DNA from: Nonomuraea candida
GTDB taxonomy: Bacteria > Actinomycetota > Actinomycetes > Streptosporangiales > Streptosporangiaceae
Length of the DNA: 64,000 nt
Direction of reading: 5' to 3'
Assembly: GCF_000725485.1 (NCBI RefSeq)
Contig: NZ_JOAG01000037.1
Coordinates: forward strand, 1-64,000
Position numbers and translations under genes: made by a program. Below, piece after piece: positions 44,175 to 52,698 of the stretch. The notes beneath the pieces were generated by a model. It worked only from the letters and a program-made list of their open reading frames with translations, had not been told where the DNA came from and made no database searches. The stretch's first letter is position 1. Each line of letters begins with the position of its first letter.

Positions 44175-45335
44175 TCATTCCCGGCGCTGGTTGAGCACGA
44201 TGATCGCGCCGCAGAAGATGACCAGCGACACCAGCACGCCGCCGCCGTACAGCCACAGCCGCAGCGGGTCGGGGCCGGGCCGGGTCGGCACGGGCGAGTC
44301 CTCGCCCCGGCCGAAGTGCTCCATGCCCGGGGCGACGCTGCGGGTGGTGCCGGTGAGCCGCTCGGCGGCGTTCAGCGCGGCGGCGGCGTCCACGACGCCG
44401 AACCCGGTCCGGTCGTCGTATCCGGCGGCGGGCCGGCCCCGCGCGCCGGACGCCAGCGCGCGGGCGACCTGCTCGGGCGGCAGGGACGGGTGGCGTGACT
44501 TGATGAGCGCGGCCACGCCGGCCACGAGCGCGGCGGCCGAGCTGGTGCCCTCCGACAGCTCGTAGCCGCTGTCGCGCTTGAGCACCGGCACCCCCACGCC
44601 CGGCGCGGAGACCAGCACGGACAGGTTGTCGCTGCTGAACGTGGCCTGCCTGCCCTGCTTGTCGGTGGCCGCCACGCCGATGACGCCGGGGTAGCCGGCC
44701 GGGAAGCTCCAGTAGGAGGTGCCCTTCTCCTTGGCGTAGGGCGTCTGGCCGTCGTTGCCCACGGCGGCGACGAGCACCACGCCCTTGCCCAGCGCGTACG
44801 AGACGGCCTCGCGCTCCGACCGCAGCGGCCCGTAGGAGCCGATGGACATGCTGACGACCTGGGCGCCGTTGTCGGCGGCGTACCGCAGGGCGCGGGCGAG
44901 CGGGCTCTCCGCGGCGGCGCCCTCCCCTTCGAGCGGCGGGACGGCGAAGCCGGGCTCGTCGTCGATGACCATGGGCAGCGACAGGATGCGCGCGGCCGGG
45001 GCGACGCCGATGAGGCCGTCGTCGGCGCCGGAGCCGGCGATCAGCCCGGCCATGGCGGTGCCGTGCCTGCCGGGCGGCAGCTCGCGGGCGACCGCGCCCG
45101 AGGTCATGTCGGGGCCGGCGCTGACGCGGCCCTTCAGCTCTTTGACCTCGCCGTCCACGGCGCTGTCCACGACGGCGACGGTGACGCCCTCGCCCTTGGT
45201 GACCGACCAGGCCTGCTCGACGTTGAGCGCGTCGAGCACCCACTGCTGCCGCTCCCTGACGGGTTCGGCGGGGGCGGCGACGGGGGCGGTGAGGGTGAGC
45301 AGCGCGGCCGTGGCCACGCGTACGGCGGTCAGCAC
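44175..45335 (-). CDS. Mycosin-like S8 serine protease, copy A
   Basis: A 386-residue membrane-tethered subtilase. Signal peptide (RVATAALLTLTAPVAAPA), catalytic triad as D in VAVVDSAVDG, H in GRHGTAMAGLIAG, and S in EGTSSAAALVAGVAALI, and a single C-terminal membrane helix (WLYGGGVLVSLVIFCGAIIVL) with a short cytoplasmic tail. This is the layout of MycP mycosins, but no ESX/type VII core gene is nearby. GTG 45335 overlaps the stop of the upstream membrane-protein gene by seven bases (GTGCTGA). Paralogue of the protease at 46282. Confidence 0.9.
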   Translation of the reverse strand: MLTAVRVATAALLTLTAPVAAPAEPVRERQQWVLDALNVEQAWSVTKGEGVTVAVVDSAVDGEVKELKGRVSAGPDMTSGAVARELPPGRHGTAMAGLIAGSGADDGLIGVAPAARILSLPMVIDDEPGFAVPPLEGEGAAAESPLARALRYAADNGAQVVSMSIGSYGPLRSEREAVSYALGKGVVLVAAVGNDGQTPYAKEKGTSYWSFPAGYPGVIGVAATDKQGRQATFSSDNLSVLVSAPGVGVPVLKRDSGYELSEGTSSAAALVAGVAALIKSRHPSLPPEQVARALASGARGRPAAGYDDRTGFGVVDAAAALNAAERLTGTTRSVAPGMEHFGRGEDSPVPTRPGPDPLRLWLYGGGVLVSLVIFCGAIIVLNQRRE

Positions 45336-46228
45336 ACGTTCCCCTGGGTGCAGGGCGGCACCTTGGGCGGGTCCGCGAGGAAGTAGGCGATCTGGTTGCC
45401 GATCGACTTGGCGGCCGGCCACAACTCGCTGTGCAGGATCTCCTCGGGCGGGATCGCGGCCCTGGTGCGCCCGTCGGCGTAGCCGCCGGTCGAGAAGACG
45501 ATGTACGGCCCGGCGCCCACCCAGCCGGTGCGCTGCCGCTGGTCGGGCCCGAAGCGTTCGGAGACCGTGCCGGGGAAGGCCACCGGCAGCACGCCCACCC
45601 GGTCGTCCTGGGTGAGCTCCTCGCCGGCCGAGACCCTGGACGCCTCGTCCTTCAGCACGGCCACGCCGACGGTGAAGACGAAGGTGGCCGTCTGGTCCAT
45701 GTAGGTGGCGCGCAGCAGCGTCACGCAGCCGTGGCTGCGCAGCACGCCGGCCACGGAGGCGTCCACGCCCTTGGCGCAGTCGGTCTCGGGGGCGATGCCG
45801 ACGCGCCTGGCGTACTGCTGGGCGCGGTCGAGCCCGAGGTATTTCACCTCTTCGGGGAAGACCCCGGTGGCCGGCCACGCCTGCCAGCGGCGGGCGATCT
45901 CCTCTTGCTTGTACTGGTTCTGCTCCTCGGACGTCAGCGGGCGCGAGCGCGTCTCGGCGAACAGCCCGACCGTGCCGAGCAGCACGACGACGGCCGAGAC
46001 GGCGATGATGACGCCGAGCAGCGCCACGAAGATCCGCCGGTAGCGGATGCCCTGTTGCAGCGTGAGCAGCTCGGCCCGCTCCTTGGCGGCCGTGCGCCCG
46101 CGGGAGCCCGCCGCCGGCCACGAGCGCACGCGTGAGCGGCGGCCGGTGCCGAGCGGGTTTCCCCGTCCCGGCGTGGCTTCCCCCCCGGCGCGCGGTAGCC
46201 CTGTGGTCGACCTACGTCCCTTCACCAC
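45329..46228 (-). CDS. Single-pass membrane protein paired with protease, copy A
   Basis: A 299-residue protein: basic cytoplasmic N-terminus, one membrane helix (FVALLGVIIAVSAVVVLLGTVGLF, about 68-90) and an external domain. The external domain shares RWxxWPxxxIFP, RxGIxPxTxC, a GC pair and LLRATYxD with the protein encoded at 47484. Cys residues (DCAKG, HGCV, PPCTQGNVC) may form disulfides. Family not recognised. Translational coupling to the downstream subtilase suggests a complex or an inhibitor/chaperone role. Confidence 0.8.
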   Translation of the reverse strand: MVKGRRSTTGLPRAGGEATPGRGNPLGTGRRSRVRSWPAAGSRGRTAAKERAELLTLQQGIRYRRIFVALLGVIIAVSAVVVLLGTVGLFAETRSRPLTSEEQNQYKQEEIARRWQAWPATGVFPEEVKYLGLDRAQQYARRVGIAPETDCAKGVDASVAGVLRSHGCVTLLRATYMDQTATFVFTVGVAVLKDEASRVSAGEELTQDDRVGVLPVAFPGTVSERFGPDQRQRTGWVGAGPYIVFSTGGYADGRTRAAIPPEEILHSELWPAAKSIGNQIAYFLADPPKVPPCTQGNVC

Positions 46229-46281
46229 CGCCTCGTTCCCGCGTTCGCTCCGTGTCTATTTCGTCCCCCTAGGTGGGCGGA

Positions 46282-47490
46282 TCATGCGTCTTGTGAGATG
46301 TGCGCCCGTCGTACTCGTCTGACCAGGATGAATATGACGGTCAGGGACGCGAGCGCCCCTACGGCCGCCGCCGCGGCGACGGCCGTGTAGATCGTGACGC
46401 GCCGCTCGTCGCGCACGACCACCTGGACCGGCCCCGCCCGGCCGCCGGCCAGCGGCAGGGCGGGGTCGTGGGCCTGCTCGCCGGTGGCGGTCTCGGTGTG
46501 CCCGGACAGCCGGGCGGCCTCGGCCAGCGCCCTGGCGGCGTTGACCACGCCGAAGCCCGTCGCGGTGTCGTAGCCGCCCGGGGGCCGGTCGGCGGCGCTG
46601 TCGGCCAGGGCCCGCGCGACGAGCGGCGGCGACAGGTCCGGATGCCTGGCCTTGATGAGCGCGGCGACGCCCGACACCAGCGCGGTCGCCTGCGAGGTGC
46701 CCCTGCCCACCCAGTACTCGTCGCCGGGGCCGGCGCCCATGATGTCCACGCCCGGCGCGGCGACCAGCACCGAGGAGTTCCAGTTGGAGAACGTGGCCCG
46801 CCGCAGCCGCCGGTCGGTCGCCCCGACCGAGACGACGCCGGGCAGGGCCGCCGGGTAGGAGTAGGGGGCGAACTCCCCGTGGACCTTCCTGTCGCCGTCG
46901 TTGCCCGCAGCGGCGACGAGCACGACGTTCCTGGAGATGGCGTAGCGGATGGCCGCCCGCTCCTCCCGGGTCGCCAGCTCCTTGGAGATCGACAGGTTGA
47001 TCACGTCGGCCCCTTCGTCCACCGCGTAGCGGATGCCCCGGGCCACCACGTCCTCGAAGCGCTCGGCCGAGTTGAACGCGCGGAAACCCGGCTCCTCGTC
47101 CTCCAGGATGACCCGTACCGACAGTACGTCCGCTTCGGGCGCGACGCCGATGATCCCCCGTTTTCCGTCCGGCCCGTGGCCGTGCCCGGCGATCAGCGAG
47201 GCCATGTACGTGCCGTGCAGCCTGCTCGGACGGGTGCCCGGCGGGTTCGCGCCCGCGGTGAAGTCCTTGCCCACGCGCACCGAGCCGGCCAGGTCGCGAT
47301 GGTGCGGGTCGACGCCGGAGTCGAGCACGGCCACGGTCACGCCCGCGCCCTTGCTCGTCCGCCACGCCTCGGTCAGCGCCAGAGTTCTGATCACGGCCTG
47401 CTGCCCGCCGCGCACCTCGTCGCCCCGCGCCGGCTGCCCGGCCAGCAGCAGCCCGGCGACCGCCACGACCGCCAGGCCGCGCCTCAGCAC
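46282..47490 (-). CDS. Mycosin-like S8 serine protease, copy B
   Basis: A 402-residue subtilase with the same design as copy A: signal peptide (AVVAVAGLLLAGQPARG), triad D in VAVLDSGVDPHHRDL, H in LHGTYMASLIAGHG, S in GRGTSQATALVSGVAALI, then a C-terminal membrane helix (about 370-393). GTG 47490 lies inside the end of the upstream gene (GTGCTGA overlap) with GGGAG five bases before it. The two proteases diverge in the substrate-facing loops, suggesting different targets. Confidence 0.9.
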   Translation of the reverse strand: MLRRGLAVVAVAGLLLAGQPARGDEVRGGQQAVIRTLALTEAWRTSKGAGVTVAVLDSGVDPHHRDLAGSVRVGKDFTAGANPPGTRPSRLHGTYMASLIAGHGHGPDGKRGIIGVAPEADVLSVRVILEDEEPGFRAFNSAERFEDVVARGIRYAVDEGADVINLSISKELATREERAAIRYAISRNVVLVAAAGNDGDRKVHGEFAPYSYPAALPGVVSVGATDRRLRRATFSNWNSSVLVAAPGVDIMGAGPGDEYWVGRGTSQATALVSGVAALIKARHPDLSPPLVARALADSAADRPPGGYDTATGFGVVNAARALAEAARLSGHTETATGEQAHDPALPLAGGRAGPVQVVVRDERRVTIYTAVAAAAAVGALASLTVIFILVRRVRRAHISQDA

Positions 47491-48203
47491 CGCCACTCCC
47501 GGGCGGCGCAGTCGGGCATCGCGGGCGTGCTCAGCGCGGTCAGCACGCGCTCGGACAGCTCGGTGGCGAAGGCGAAGATGGCCGGCCGCGGCTCGCCCGG
47601 CGCGGCCGCGGGCCTGCCGTCCACCTGGCCGGCGGTGGTGAGCACGAGGTAGGGGCCCGCCTGGCGTACCGACCCCGTCTGCCGCACGGCGGGCGTGAAC
47701 CGGTCGGACAGGGTGCCGCGGAAGGCGAGCGGGCGCAGCCCGGGAGTGGGTCTGCCGGAGTCGGCGAAGGCGGTTCTGGCGCGCACGGCGTGCAGCTCGT
47801 CGCGCAGCGCCACCACGCCGATCGTGACGAGCACGCCGCGCAGCGCGTCGATGTAGGTGGCCCGCAGCACGCCCTGGCAGCCCGCCCTGCGCAGGGCCTT
47901 GACCGCCTTGGCGTCGACGCTCTGACCGCACTCCGTGCGCGGCGAGATGCCGATCCGGCGGGCGCGCTCCTGCCCGCCCTGCTCGGCGGAGTAGGGCAGC
48001 GTGGCGGGGAAGATGCGGCCGGTGGGCCAGGTGCGCCAGCGCTGGGCGACCTCGCGCTCGGCCGCCGCGCGCAGCTCGGCCGTGGTGGGGCCGCGGGTGA
48101 GCTCCGTGCCCGCCGCGCTGCCGGCCACCCCGGCGGCCACCGCGCAGATCAGCGTCAGCGCGGAGGCCACCACGAGCGTGGGCCACGGGCGGGCGGAGTT
48201 CAC
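47484..48203 (-). CDS. Single-pass membrane protein paired with protease, copy B
   Basis: A 239-residue paralogue of the protein encoded at 45329, with an N-terminal anchor (VVASALTLICAVAAGVAGSAAG, about 11-32) and the same external pattern: RWRTWPTGRIFP, RIGISPRTECG, RAGCQGVLRATYIDA. It lacks the long basic N-terminus of copy A. It ends in Cys-stop, overlapping the start of its protease. It is probably the first gene of a four-gene transcript covering both modules. Confidence 0.8.
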   Translation of the reverse strand: MNSARPWPTLVVASALTLICAVAAGVAGSAAGTELTRGPTTAELRAAAEREVAQRWRTWPTGRIFPATLPYSAEQGGQERARRIGISPRTECGQSVDAKAVKALRRAGCQGVLRATYIDALRGVLVTIGVVALRDELHAVRARTAFADSGRPTPGLRPLAFRGTLSDRFTPAVRQTGSVRQAGPYLVLTTAGQVDGRPAAAPGEPRPAIFAFATELSERVLTALSTPAMPDCAAREWRC

Positions 48204-48249
48204 TCCATCGACCTTAATAGGGGTGTCACGAGAGCATCCCCCGCGACCC

Positions 48250-49431
48250 CTAGTAGCTGGGCAGGCTCGGGTCGACGGTCTTGACCCAGCTCAGCACGCC
48301 GCCGCCGACGTGGACGGCGTCGGCGAAGCCGGCGTTCTTGACGACCGCCAGCGCCTCGGCCGAGCGCGCCCCCGACTTGCAGTGGAGCACGATCTTCTTG
48401 TCCTGCGGCAGCCGCTCCAGGGCCGAGCCGTTGAGGAACTCGCCCTTCGGGATCAGCGTGGCGCCGGGGATGGAGACGATCTCGTACTCGTTGGGCTCGC
48501 GGACGTCGACCACATAGATGTTGTCGCCGCGGTCCATCATGGCCTTGAGCTCCGGCGCGGTGATCGTGGAGCCGCTGGCGGCCTCGGCGGCCTCGTCGGA
48601 GATCGCGCCGCAGAACGCCTCGTAGTCGTCGAGCAACTCGGTGACCGTCGGGTTCTTGCCGCACAGCACGCACTCGGGGTCCTTGCGGACCTTGACGTCG
48701 CGGTACTTCATCTCCAGGGCGTCATAGATCATCAGCCGGCCGACCAGCGGGTCGCCGATGCCGGTCAGCAGCTTGATGGCCTCGTTGACCTGGATCGAGC
48801 CGATCGACGCGCACAGCACGCCGAGCACGCCGCCCTCGGCGCACGACGGCACCATGCCGGGAGGCGGGGGCTCGGGGTAGAGGCAGCGGTAGCACGGCCC
48901 GTGCTCGGCCCAGAAGACGCTCGCCTGGCCGTCGAACCGGTAGATCGAGCCCCAGACGTAGGGCTTGCCGAGCAGCACCGCGGCGTCGTTCACCATGTAG
49001 CGCGTGGCGAAGTTGTCGGTGCCGTCGACGATGAGGTCGTAGCCGGAGAAGATCTCCATGACGTTCTCGGTGGTCAGGGCCGTGTTGTGGATCACGACCT
49101 CGACCAGCGGGTTGATCTCGCGCACCGAGGCGGCGGCGCTCTCGGCCTTCAGCCTGCCCACGTCGGACTGGCCGTGGATGACCTGACGCTGCAGGTTGGA
49201 CTCATCGACCACGTCGAAGTCGATGATGCCGAGGGTGCCGACACCCGCCGCCGCGAGGTACAGCAGCGCGGGCGAGCCCAGGCCCCCGGCGCCCACACAC
49301 AGCACCTTGGCGTTCTTCAACCGCTTCTGACCCGCCATGCCCACATCGGGAATGATCAGGTGACGTGAATAGCGGCGCACTTCGTCGACGGTCAGCTCTG
49401 CGGCCGGCTCGACCAGCGGTGGCAACGACAC
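48250..49431 (-). CDS. moeZ: Adenylyltransferase/sulfurtransferase MoeZ
   Basis: A 393-residue E1-like enzyme: N-terminal ThiF/MoeB domain with nucleotide loop GAGGLGSPALLYLAAAG (about 47-63), zinc cysteines in CYRCLYP and CVLCGKN, and a C-terminal rhodanese domain with active loop CKSGARS. It adenylates and thiocarboxylates MoaD- and ThiS/CysO-like carriers, feeding molybdopterin and thio-metabolite synthesis. Works with moaE at 9027. Confidence 0.93.
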   Translation of the reverse strand: MSLPPLVEPAAELTVDEVRRYSRHLIIPDVGMAGQKRLKNAKVLCVGAGGLGSPALLYLAAAGVGTLGIIDFDVVDESNLQRQVIHGQSDVGRLKAESAAASVREINPLVEVVIHNTALTTENVMEIFSGYDLIVDGTDNFATRYMVNDAAVLLGKPYVWGSIYRFDGQASVFWAEHGPCYRCLYPEPPPPGMVPSCAEGGVLGVLCASIGSIQVNEAIKLLTGIGDPLVGRLMIYDALEMKYRDVKVRKDPECVLCGKNPTVTELLDDYEAFCGAISDEAAEAASGSTITAPELKAMMDRGDNIYVVDVREPNEYEIVSIPGATLIPKGEFLNGSALERLPQDKKIVLHCKSGARSAEALAVVKNAGFADAVHVGGGVLSWVKTVDPSLPSY

Positions 49432-49475
49432 TTTCTACGCTCCCGTTTTCAGGGGGTCTTATCCCACTGTGAAAC

Positions 49476-50375
49476 CTAGCTGGGCAGTGGGGCATTCCCC
49501 AAGCGCGTCTCACCGATCAGACGGCGCGCCTCCGCGGCCACCACCTGCGGCATCTCCATCATGGCCACGTGCCCGGCGGTGGGCAGCAGGACGAGCCTGA
49601 CCTGACGGAACGTGCGGTGCGCCTTCCTGGCCATGGCCGGGCGGACCAGCCGGTCGTGGCGCCCGTGGATGATCAGCGTGCGCGCCCGGATCTTGGCCGC
49701 CTGCTTCCAGAGGTTCTCCTCGCCGCGCCGGAAGTACTCCGCCACGATGCCCCGGGTCGAGCCGATCATGGCCGCGCCGGCGTGGGGCAGGTCGTCGCGC
49801 CTGCGCTGCTCCTCGATGGCGTCGCGCAGGCGGAGGGGATGCACGGCGTCCATGTTGGCCCAGACGACGGCCATGGAGGCGGTGATGCGCTGCTCGGCGG
49901 GGATCAGGCGCAGGCTGGCGGCCACCCACTCGCCCAGCCAGGGCACCGCGGCGGCGGCCACGCGGACGGGGCCGTACCGGGGCAGCAGGTCGGGCAGGGC
50001 GGGCGAGATGAGGGTGAGCGAGCGCACCAGGTCGGGCCGGGAGGCGGCGACCCGGACGGCGATGGCGCCGCCGAGCGAGTTGCCGAACAGGTGGGCGGGC
50101 CCCGTCTCCTCCATGAGGCCGATCACGGCCCTGGCGTGACCCGCGACCGAGTAGTCGCCGTCCTCCGGCGCGGGCGAGAACCCGGCGCCCGGCAGGTCGA
50201 TGGCGTGGCCGGTGACCGTGTCCTTCAGCTCGTCCATGAGGTCGGTCCAGTTGGTGGCGGCACCGGCCAGGCCGTGCACGAACACCGCCTGCTCGGCGGG
50301 GCCCTCCGGGGTGGAGCGGACGTGCACCGAGCCGACCATTCGTCCCGGCCAGTGCGGGATCGGCTCCGGGGTCAT
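49476..50375 (-). CDS. Alpha/beta-hydrolase fold protein
   Basis: A 299-residue cytosolic hydrolase. Oxyanion region FVHGLAGAATNW, nucleophile elbow FGNSLGG, acidic residue in IHGRHDRLV and catalytic His in PTAGHVAMME. This is the general esterase/peroxidase-type fold; the substrate is unknown. It lies 45 bases upstream of moeZ on the same strand and may share its transcript. Confidence 0.85.
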   Translation of the reverse strand: MTPEPIPHWPGRMVGSVHVRSTPEGPAEQAVFVHGLAGAATNWTDLMDELKDTVTGHAIDLPGAGFSPAPEDGDYSVAGHARAVIGLMEETGPAHLFGNSLGGAIAVRVAASRPDLVRSLTLISPALPDLLPRYGPVRVAAAAVPWLGEWVAASLRLIPAEQRITASMAVVWANMDAVHPLRLRDAIEEQRRRDDLPHAGAAMIGSTRGIVAEYFRRGEENLWKQAAKIRARTLIIHGRHDRLVRPAMARKAHRTFRQVRLVLLPTAGHVAMMEMPQVVAAEARRLIGETRLGNAPLPS

Positions 50376-50530
50376 CGGTTCTCCTCCTCGTCCCTCGAAC
50401 GGGTCTTCTCGTTCTTCCCACGATAACCATCGCCCCCTGGCGGGGTCTGGATTCCGTACAGGGGGTTATTTACCTGATTTTCCTGGACAGCAGGGCAGGA
50501 ACCACCTCAAATACCGACAGGGGGTACGTC

Positions 50531-50851
50531 ATGCTCACCAGCCGTATCACCGCGGCCCTCGTGGCCGGGGCCGTCGCCGCGACCGGGCTCGCCGCGCCGA
50601 GCGGCGCCGGCCCGGCGAGCGCCGCGACCGCCCTCTCCCGGCCCGGCTGCAAGTACCGCGTGGTGCGCGTCAAGACCAGGCTCAACGTACGGGAGCAGCC
50701 CCGGGGAGAGGTCGTGGACAAGCTCTATCCGGGGGATCGCACGTGGGGCAGCTGCCAGAGGTTCGGGAAGTGGCGGCGGATCCACGGGACGGAGGTCGGC
50801 CTGCGGGGCTTCACCTTCGACCATCACCTGAAGAAGATCGGCAGGCGCTGA
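50531..50851 (+). CDS. Secreted SH3-like domain protein
   Basis: A 106-residue exported protein: signal peptide to about residue 33 (ALVAGAVAATGLAAPSGAGPASA) and a small bacterial SH3-like domain (YRVVRVKTRLNVREQP...GKWRRIHG) with two cysteines that could pair. Such domains bind peptidoglycan. CAGGGGGT six bases before ATG 50531 is a good ribosome binding site. It is divergent from the alpha/beta-hydrolase gene. Confidence 0.82.
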   Translation: MLTSRITAALVAGAVAATGLAAPSGAGPASAATALSRPGCKYRVVRVKTRLNVREQPRGEVVDKLYPGDRTWGSCQRFGKWRRIHGTEVGLRGFTFDHHLKKIGRR

Positions 50852-51566
50852 CCCCGCTCTGGCTCACCCCAGAATCCGACATACCCCCATATTTCGGCCT
50901 TTAGGTCTCTAAACGATCTCACGACACACCAAGGGTGCGGCAAAAGCTGGCGTACGTCGTTTATGGGCCGCCCACTCGGAAAGCATCACGGTACCCACCG
51001 TGACGACCGGGGCACACACCGTCAACAGGCGGGCGGCCCGGGAGCCGTCACGGACCGGGGCCACGTCAAGCGGTGAACATCACCAGGGGACGCGTTCCGC
51101 CGTCCCCCGCACCATGATGGCCGCCGCCGTGCCCGACAACGCTTCTTCACCGGCGAGCGCCGGCACGCATCCCATCATGGCGAATTCGGCCGGCACCGGA
51201 ATGCGGAAATCGCGGCACGGCGACGCGACATTCGTGCGCCCATGACATTGGCATTCGCACGCCCGTGGCTCGCCGCCCGGGCATTCGTTGCCCGTGGCAT
51301 TCGCACGCCTCGGGCATTCGCGCGCTCTCGGCGTTCGCGTGCCCACGTGATTCGCGGGCCCATGCGATTCGCCCGCGGGATTCGCGTGCCCGCGGGATTC
51401 GTGCGCCGCCGGCCTTTCCCGACGATGGGCCGGCACCTCCTGCGCGTAGCACTGCGGACGGTACCTTCGGTGCGTCCCACCCTTCGGCGAGCTCTGCATT
51501 TCAGGACGTATCGGCCCAGCCATTCGCGACACAAACGGACATATCACCTCATTTCATCGGATAGAT
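50852..51566. other. Gene-less stretch before the Gly/Trp/His island
   Basis: No supported gene; an 81-codon frame at 51000-51245 has a GTG start but no ribosome binding site or domain. Short inverted repeats occur at 50964-50972/51030-51038 (GGGCCGCCC and complement) and TCACGGTACCCACCGTGA near 50988. Degenerate ATTCGC-containing repeats fill 51249-51410. Confidence 0.5.
51249..51410. repeat. Degenerate 16-18-bp ATTCGC repeats
   Basis: About nine loose tandem copies of a unit like GCATTCGCACGCCCGTGG, each anchored by ATTCGC/ATTCGT and a following CCCG(T/C)G(G/C). The copies are diverged, unlike the clean minisatellite at 25751. No gene overlaps them convincingly. Confidence 0.7.
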
Positions 51567-51610
51567 CTTTAATGCAAGCAATAAGATTGTTAATGCAGAG
51601 CAAAATGGAG
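51567..51610 (+). promoter_or_regulatory. Conserved 44-bp AT-rich element, left arm
   Basis: A 44-bp AT-rich block identical, in inverted orientation, to 54569-54612. Both end about 132-135 bases upstream of the start codons of the two intact Gly/Trp/His-rich genes. It contains two direct TTAATGCA words (22-base period) and a small palindrome CAAT-AAG-ATTG. Its low GC stands out sharply. It is likely a promoter/operator or a binding site for an AT-seeking silencer such as Lsr2. Confidence 0.8.
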
Positions 51611-51744
51611 TCGTATCCGTTTGCCCGTCCACCGGCCCGGAAATGACATTCCATGGATGCGCCTTCAGCAGCCTTCCAAGGTTCGTTTCCTGACAATCCG
51701 GAAACGCCGAGAACGGGGCAACCGATCCTTTAGGGGGAAACACA

Positions 51745-52077
51745 ATGCCCAAGCTCAAGAGTGTCATCGCAGGCCTCGCCATCAGCACGGCCGTCACCGG
51801 CGGTCTGGTGAGCGCGGGCGCGGCGACGTCCGCGGCCAACGCCACCACCACCCAGGTCACCACCGGCACGTCCATCCTCGGAAACGACGGCTGGGGCTGG
51901 GGCTGGGGTCACCGGCGCCACCACCACCGCAACCGCTGCGGCAAGGGCCACCACAACCACGGTGGCTGGGGCTGGGGCTGGGGCCACCGGCGCCACCACC
52001 ACCGCGGCACGGTCTGCATCGTCATCCGCAACTACAACCACAACGACAATGGGTCGTCCCACGACAGGCGCTGGTAA
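51745..52077 (+). CDS. Secreted Gly/Trp/His-rich small protein A
   Basis: A 110-residue precursor with a signal peptide (1-33, MPKLKSVIAGLAIST start) and a mature part of very unusual composition: two copies of GWGWGWGHRRHHHR (residues 49-62 and 74-87), each followed by a Cys (C65, C91), then a beta-like VCIVIRNYNHN tail. I do not recognise the family. The His density suggests metal binding and the Trp-Gly runs suggest surface or membrane interaction; both are inference. TTTAGGGGGAA upstream is the ribosome binding site, shared with the paralogue at 54123. Confidence 0.8.
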   Translation: MPKLKSVIAGLAISTAVTGGLVSAGAATSAANATTTQVTTGTSILGNDGWGWGWGHRRHHHRNRCGKGHHNHGGWGWGWGHRRHHHRGTVCIVIRNYNHNDNGSSHDRRW

Positions 52078-52180
52078 TGACCGTTCGTTGATGACGCAGG
52101 GAGTTCTCGGGGGCGGCCCGTTCTACCTTCGCGGCTGGGCCTGAGGTTTCATTTCTCCTCGTCTCCACGGCATGTTCGGT

Positions 52181-52213
52181 GAGGGCTCTCCCGGTTCCGG
52201 CCGGGGAGCCCTC
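52181..52213 (+). terminator. Hairpin after protein A, left arm
   Basis: GAGGGCTC...CCGG (from 52181) pairs with CCGGGGAGCCCTC (52201-52213), about 100 bases past the stop of the gene at 51745. The matching hairpin in the right arm is at 53984-54017. Confidence 0.8.
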
Positions 52214-52261
52214 GCTGCATTTGTTTCCCGGCGCCACGGCGCCGGGTTTCTCCGTTGCACG

Positions 52262-52420
52262 GTAGGTGTTTCGCGTCGCACGGAGGTGTTTTCGCGTCGC
52301 ACCGGAGGCATTCGGCGTCGCGCCGGAGACATCCGGCGTGGCGCCGAACGCTTTCGTGGCCGAGCGCTTTCGTGGCCGAGCGCTTTCGCAATGCGCCGGA
52401 GACCTTCGGCGTCACGCGCC
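52262..52420. repeat. Degenerate 20-22-bp and 16-bp repeats
   Basis: Loose repeats of a unit like TTCGGCGTCGCGCCGGAGAC occur about six times, then two exact copies of GCTTTCGTGGCCGAGC, the second followed by a broken third. They lie between protein A and the truncated gene at 52594 and have no counterpart of the same length in the right arm. Confidence 0.7.
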
Positions 52421-52593
52421 GGGGTTTCGGTTTCATGCCTGCGAGGACGGGGTGGTGTGTGTGGTTTTGCTGTGGTGTGGACCAAGGGTGGGCAAGTCCG
52501 GTTTGTGCTCCTTTCGTGGGGTTATATCGCTTGTACGGATGATGTGCTGGTTTGTCATCCGTGACGGGGCAATCGAATCCTTTAGGGGGAACC

Positions 52594-52698
52594 CACCACG
52601 GCCACCACCGCGTCCGCATCGTCATCGTCAACCGGAACATCAACGGCGGCGGTCACCACCACGGTCACCACCACCGCGGCCACCACCACGGCTGGTAG
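52594..52698 (+). pseudogene. Truncated Gly/His-rich paralogue, left arm
   Basis: The frame encodes HHGHHRVRIVIVNRNINGGG and a His-rich end closing in GHHHGW-stop, matching the C-terminus of the right-arm fragment at 53733. It is joined directly to a GGGCAATCGAATCCTTTAGG segment, which matches the leader of the intact genes, so signal peptide and Trp-rich part are missing. A 45-codon frame from GTG 52561 is open but would lack an export signal. Confidence 0.75.

Noticed and set aside
44175-48203. ESX/type VII secretion locus
   Set aside because: Only mycosin-like proteases are present; no EccB, EccC, EccD, EccE, WXG100 or PE/PPE-like gene is in the window.
51000-51245. 81-codon plus-strand gene
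   Set aside because: GTG start without ribosome binding site, low-complexity composition, no recognisable domain; the gap is also repeat-rich.
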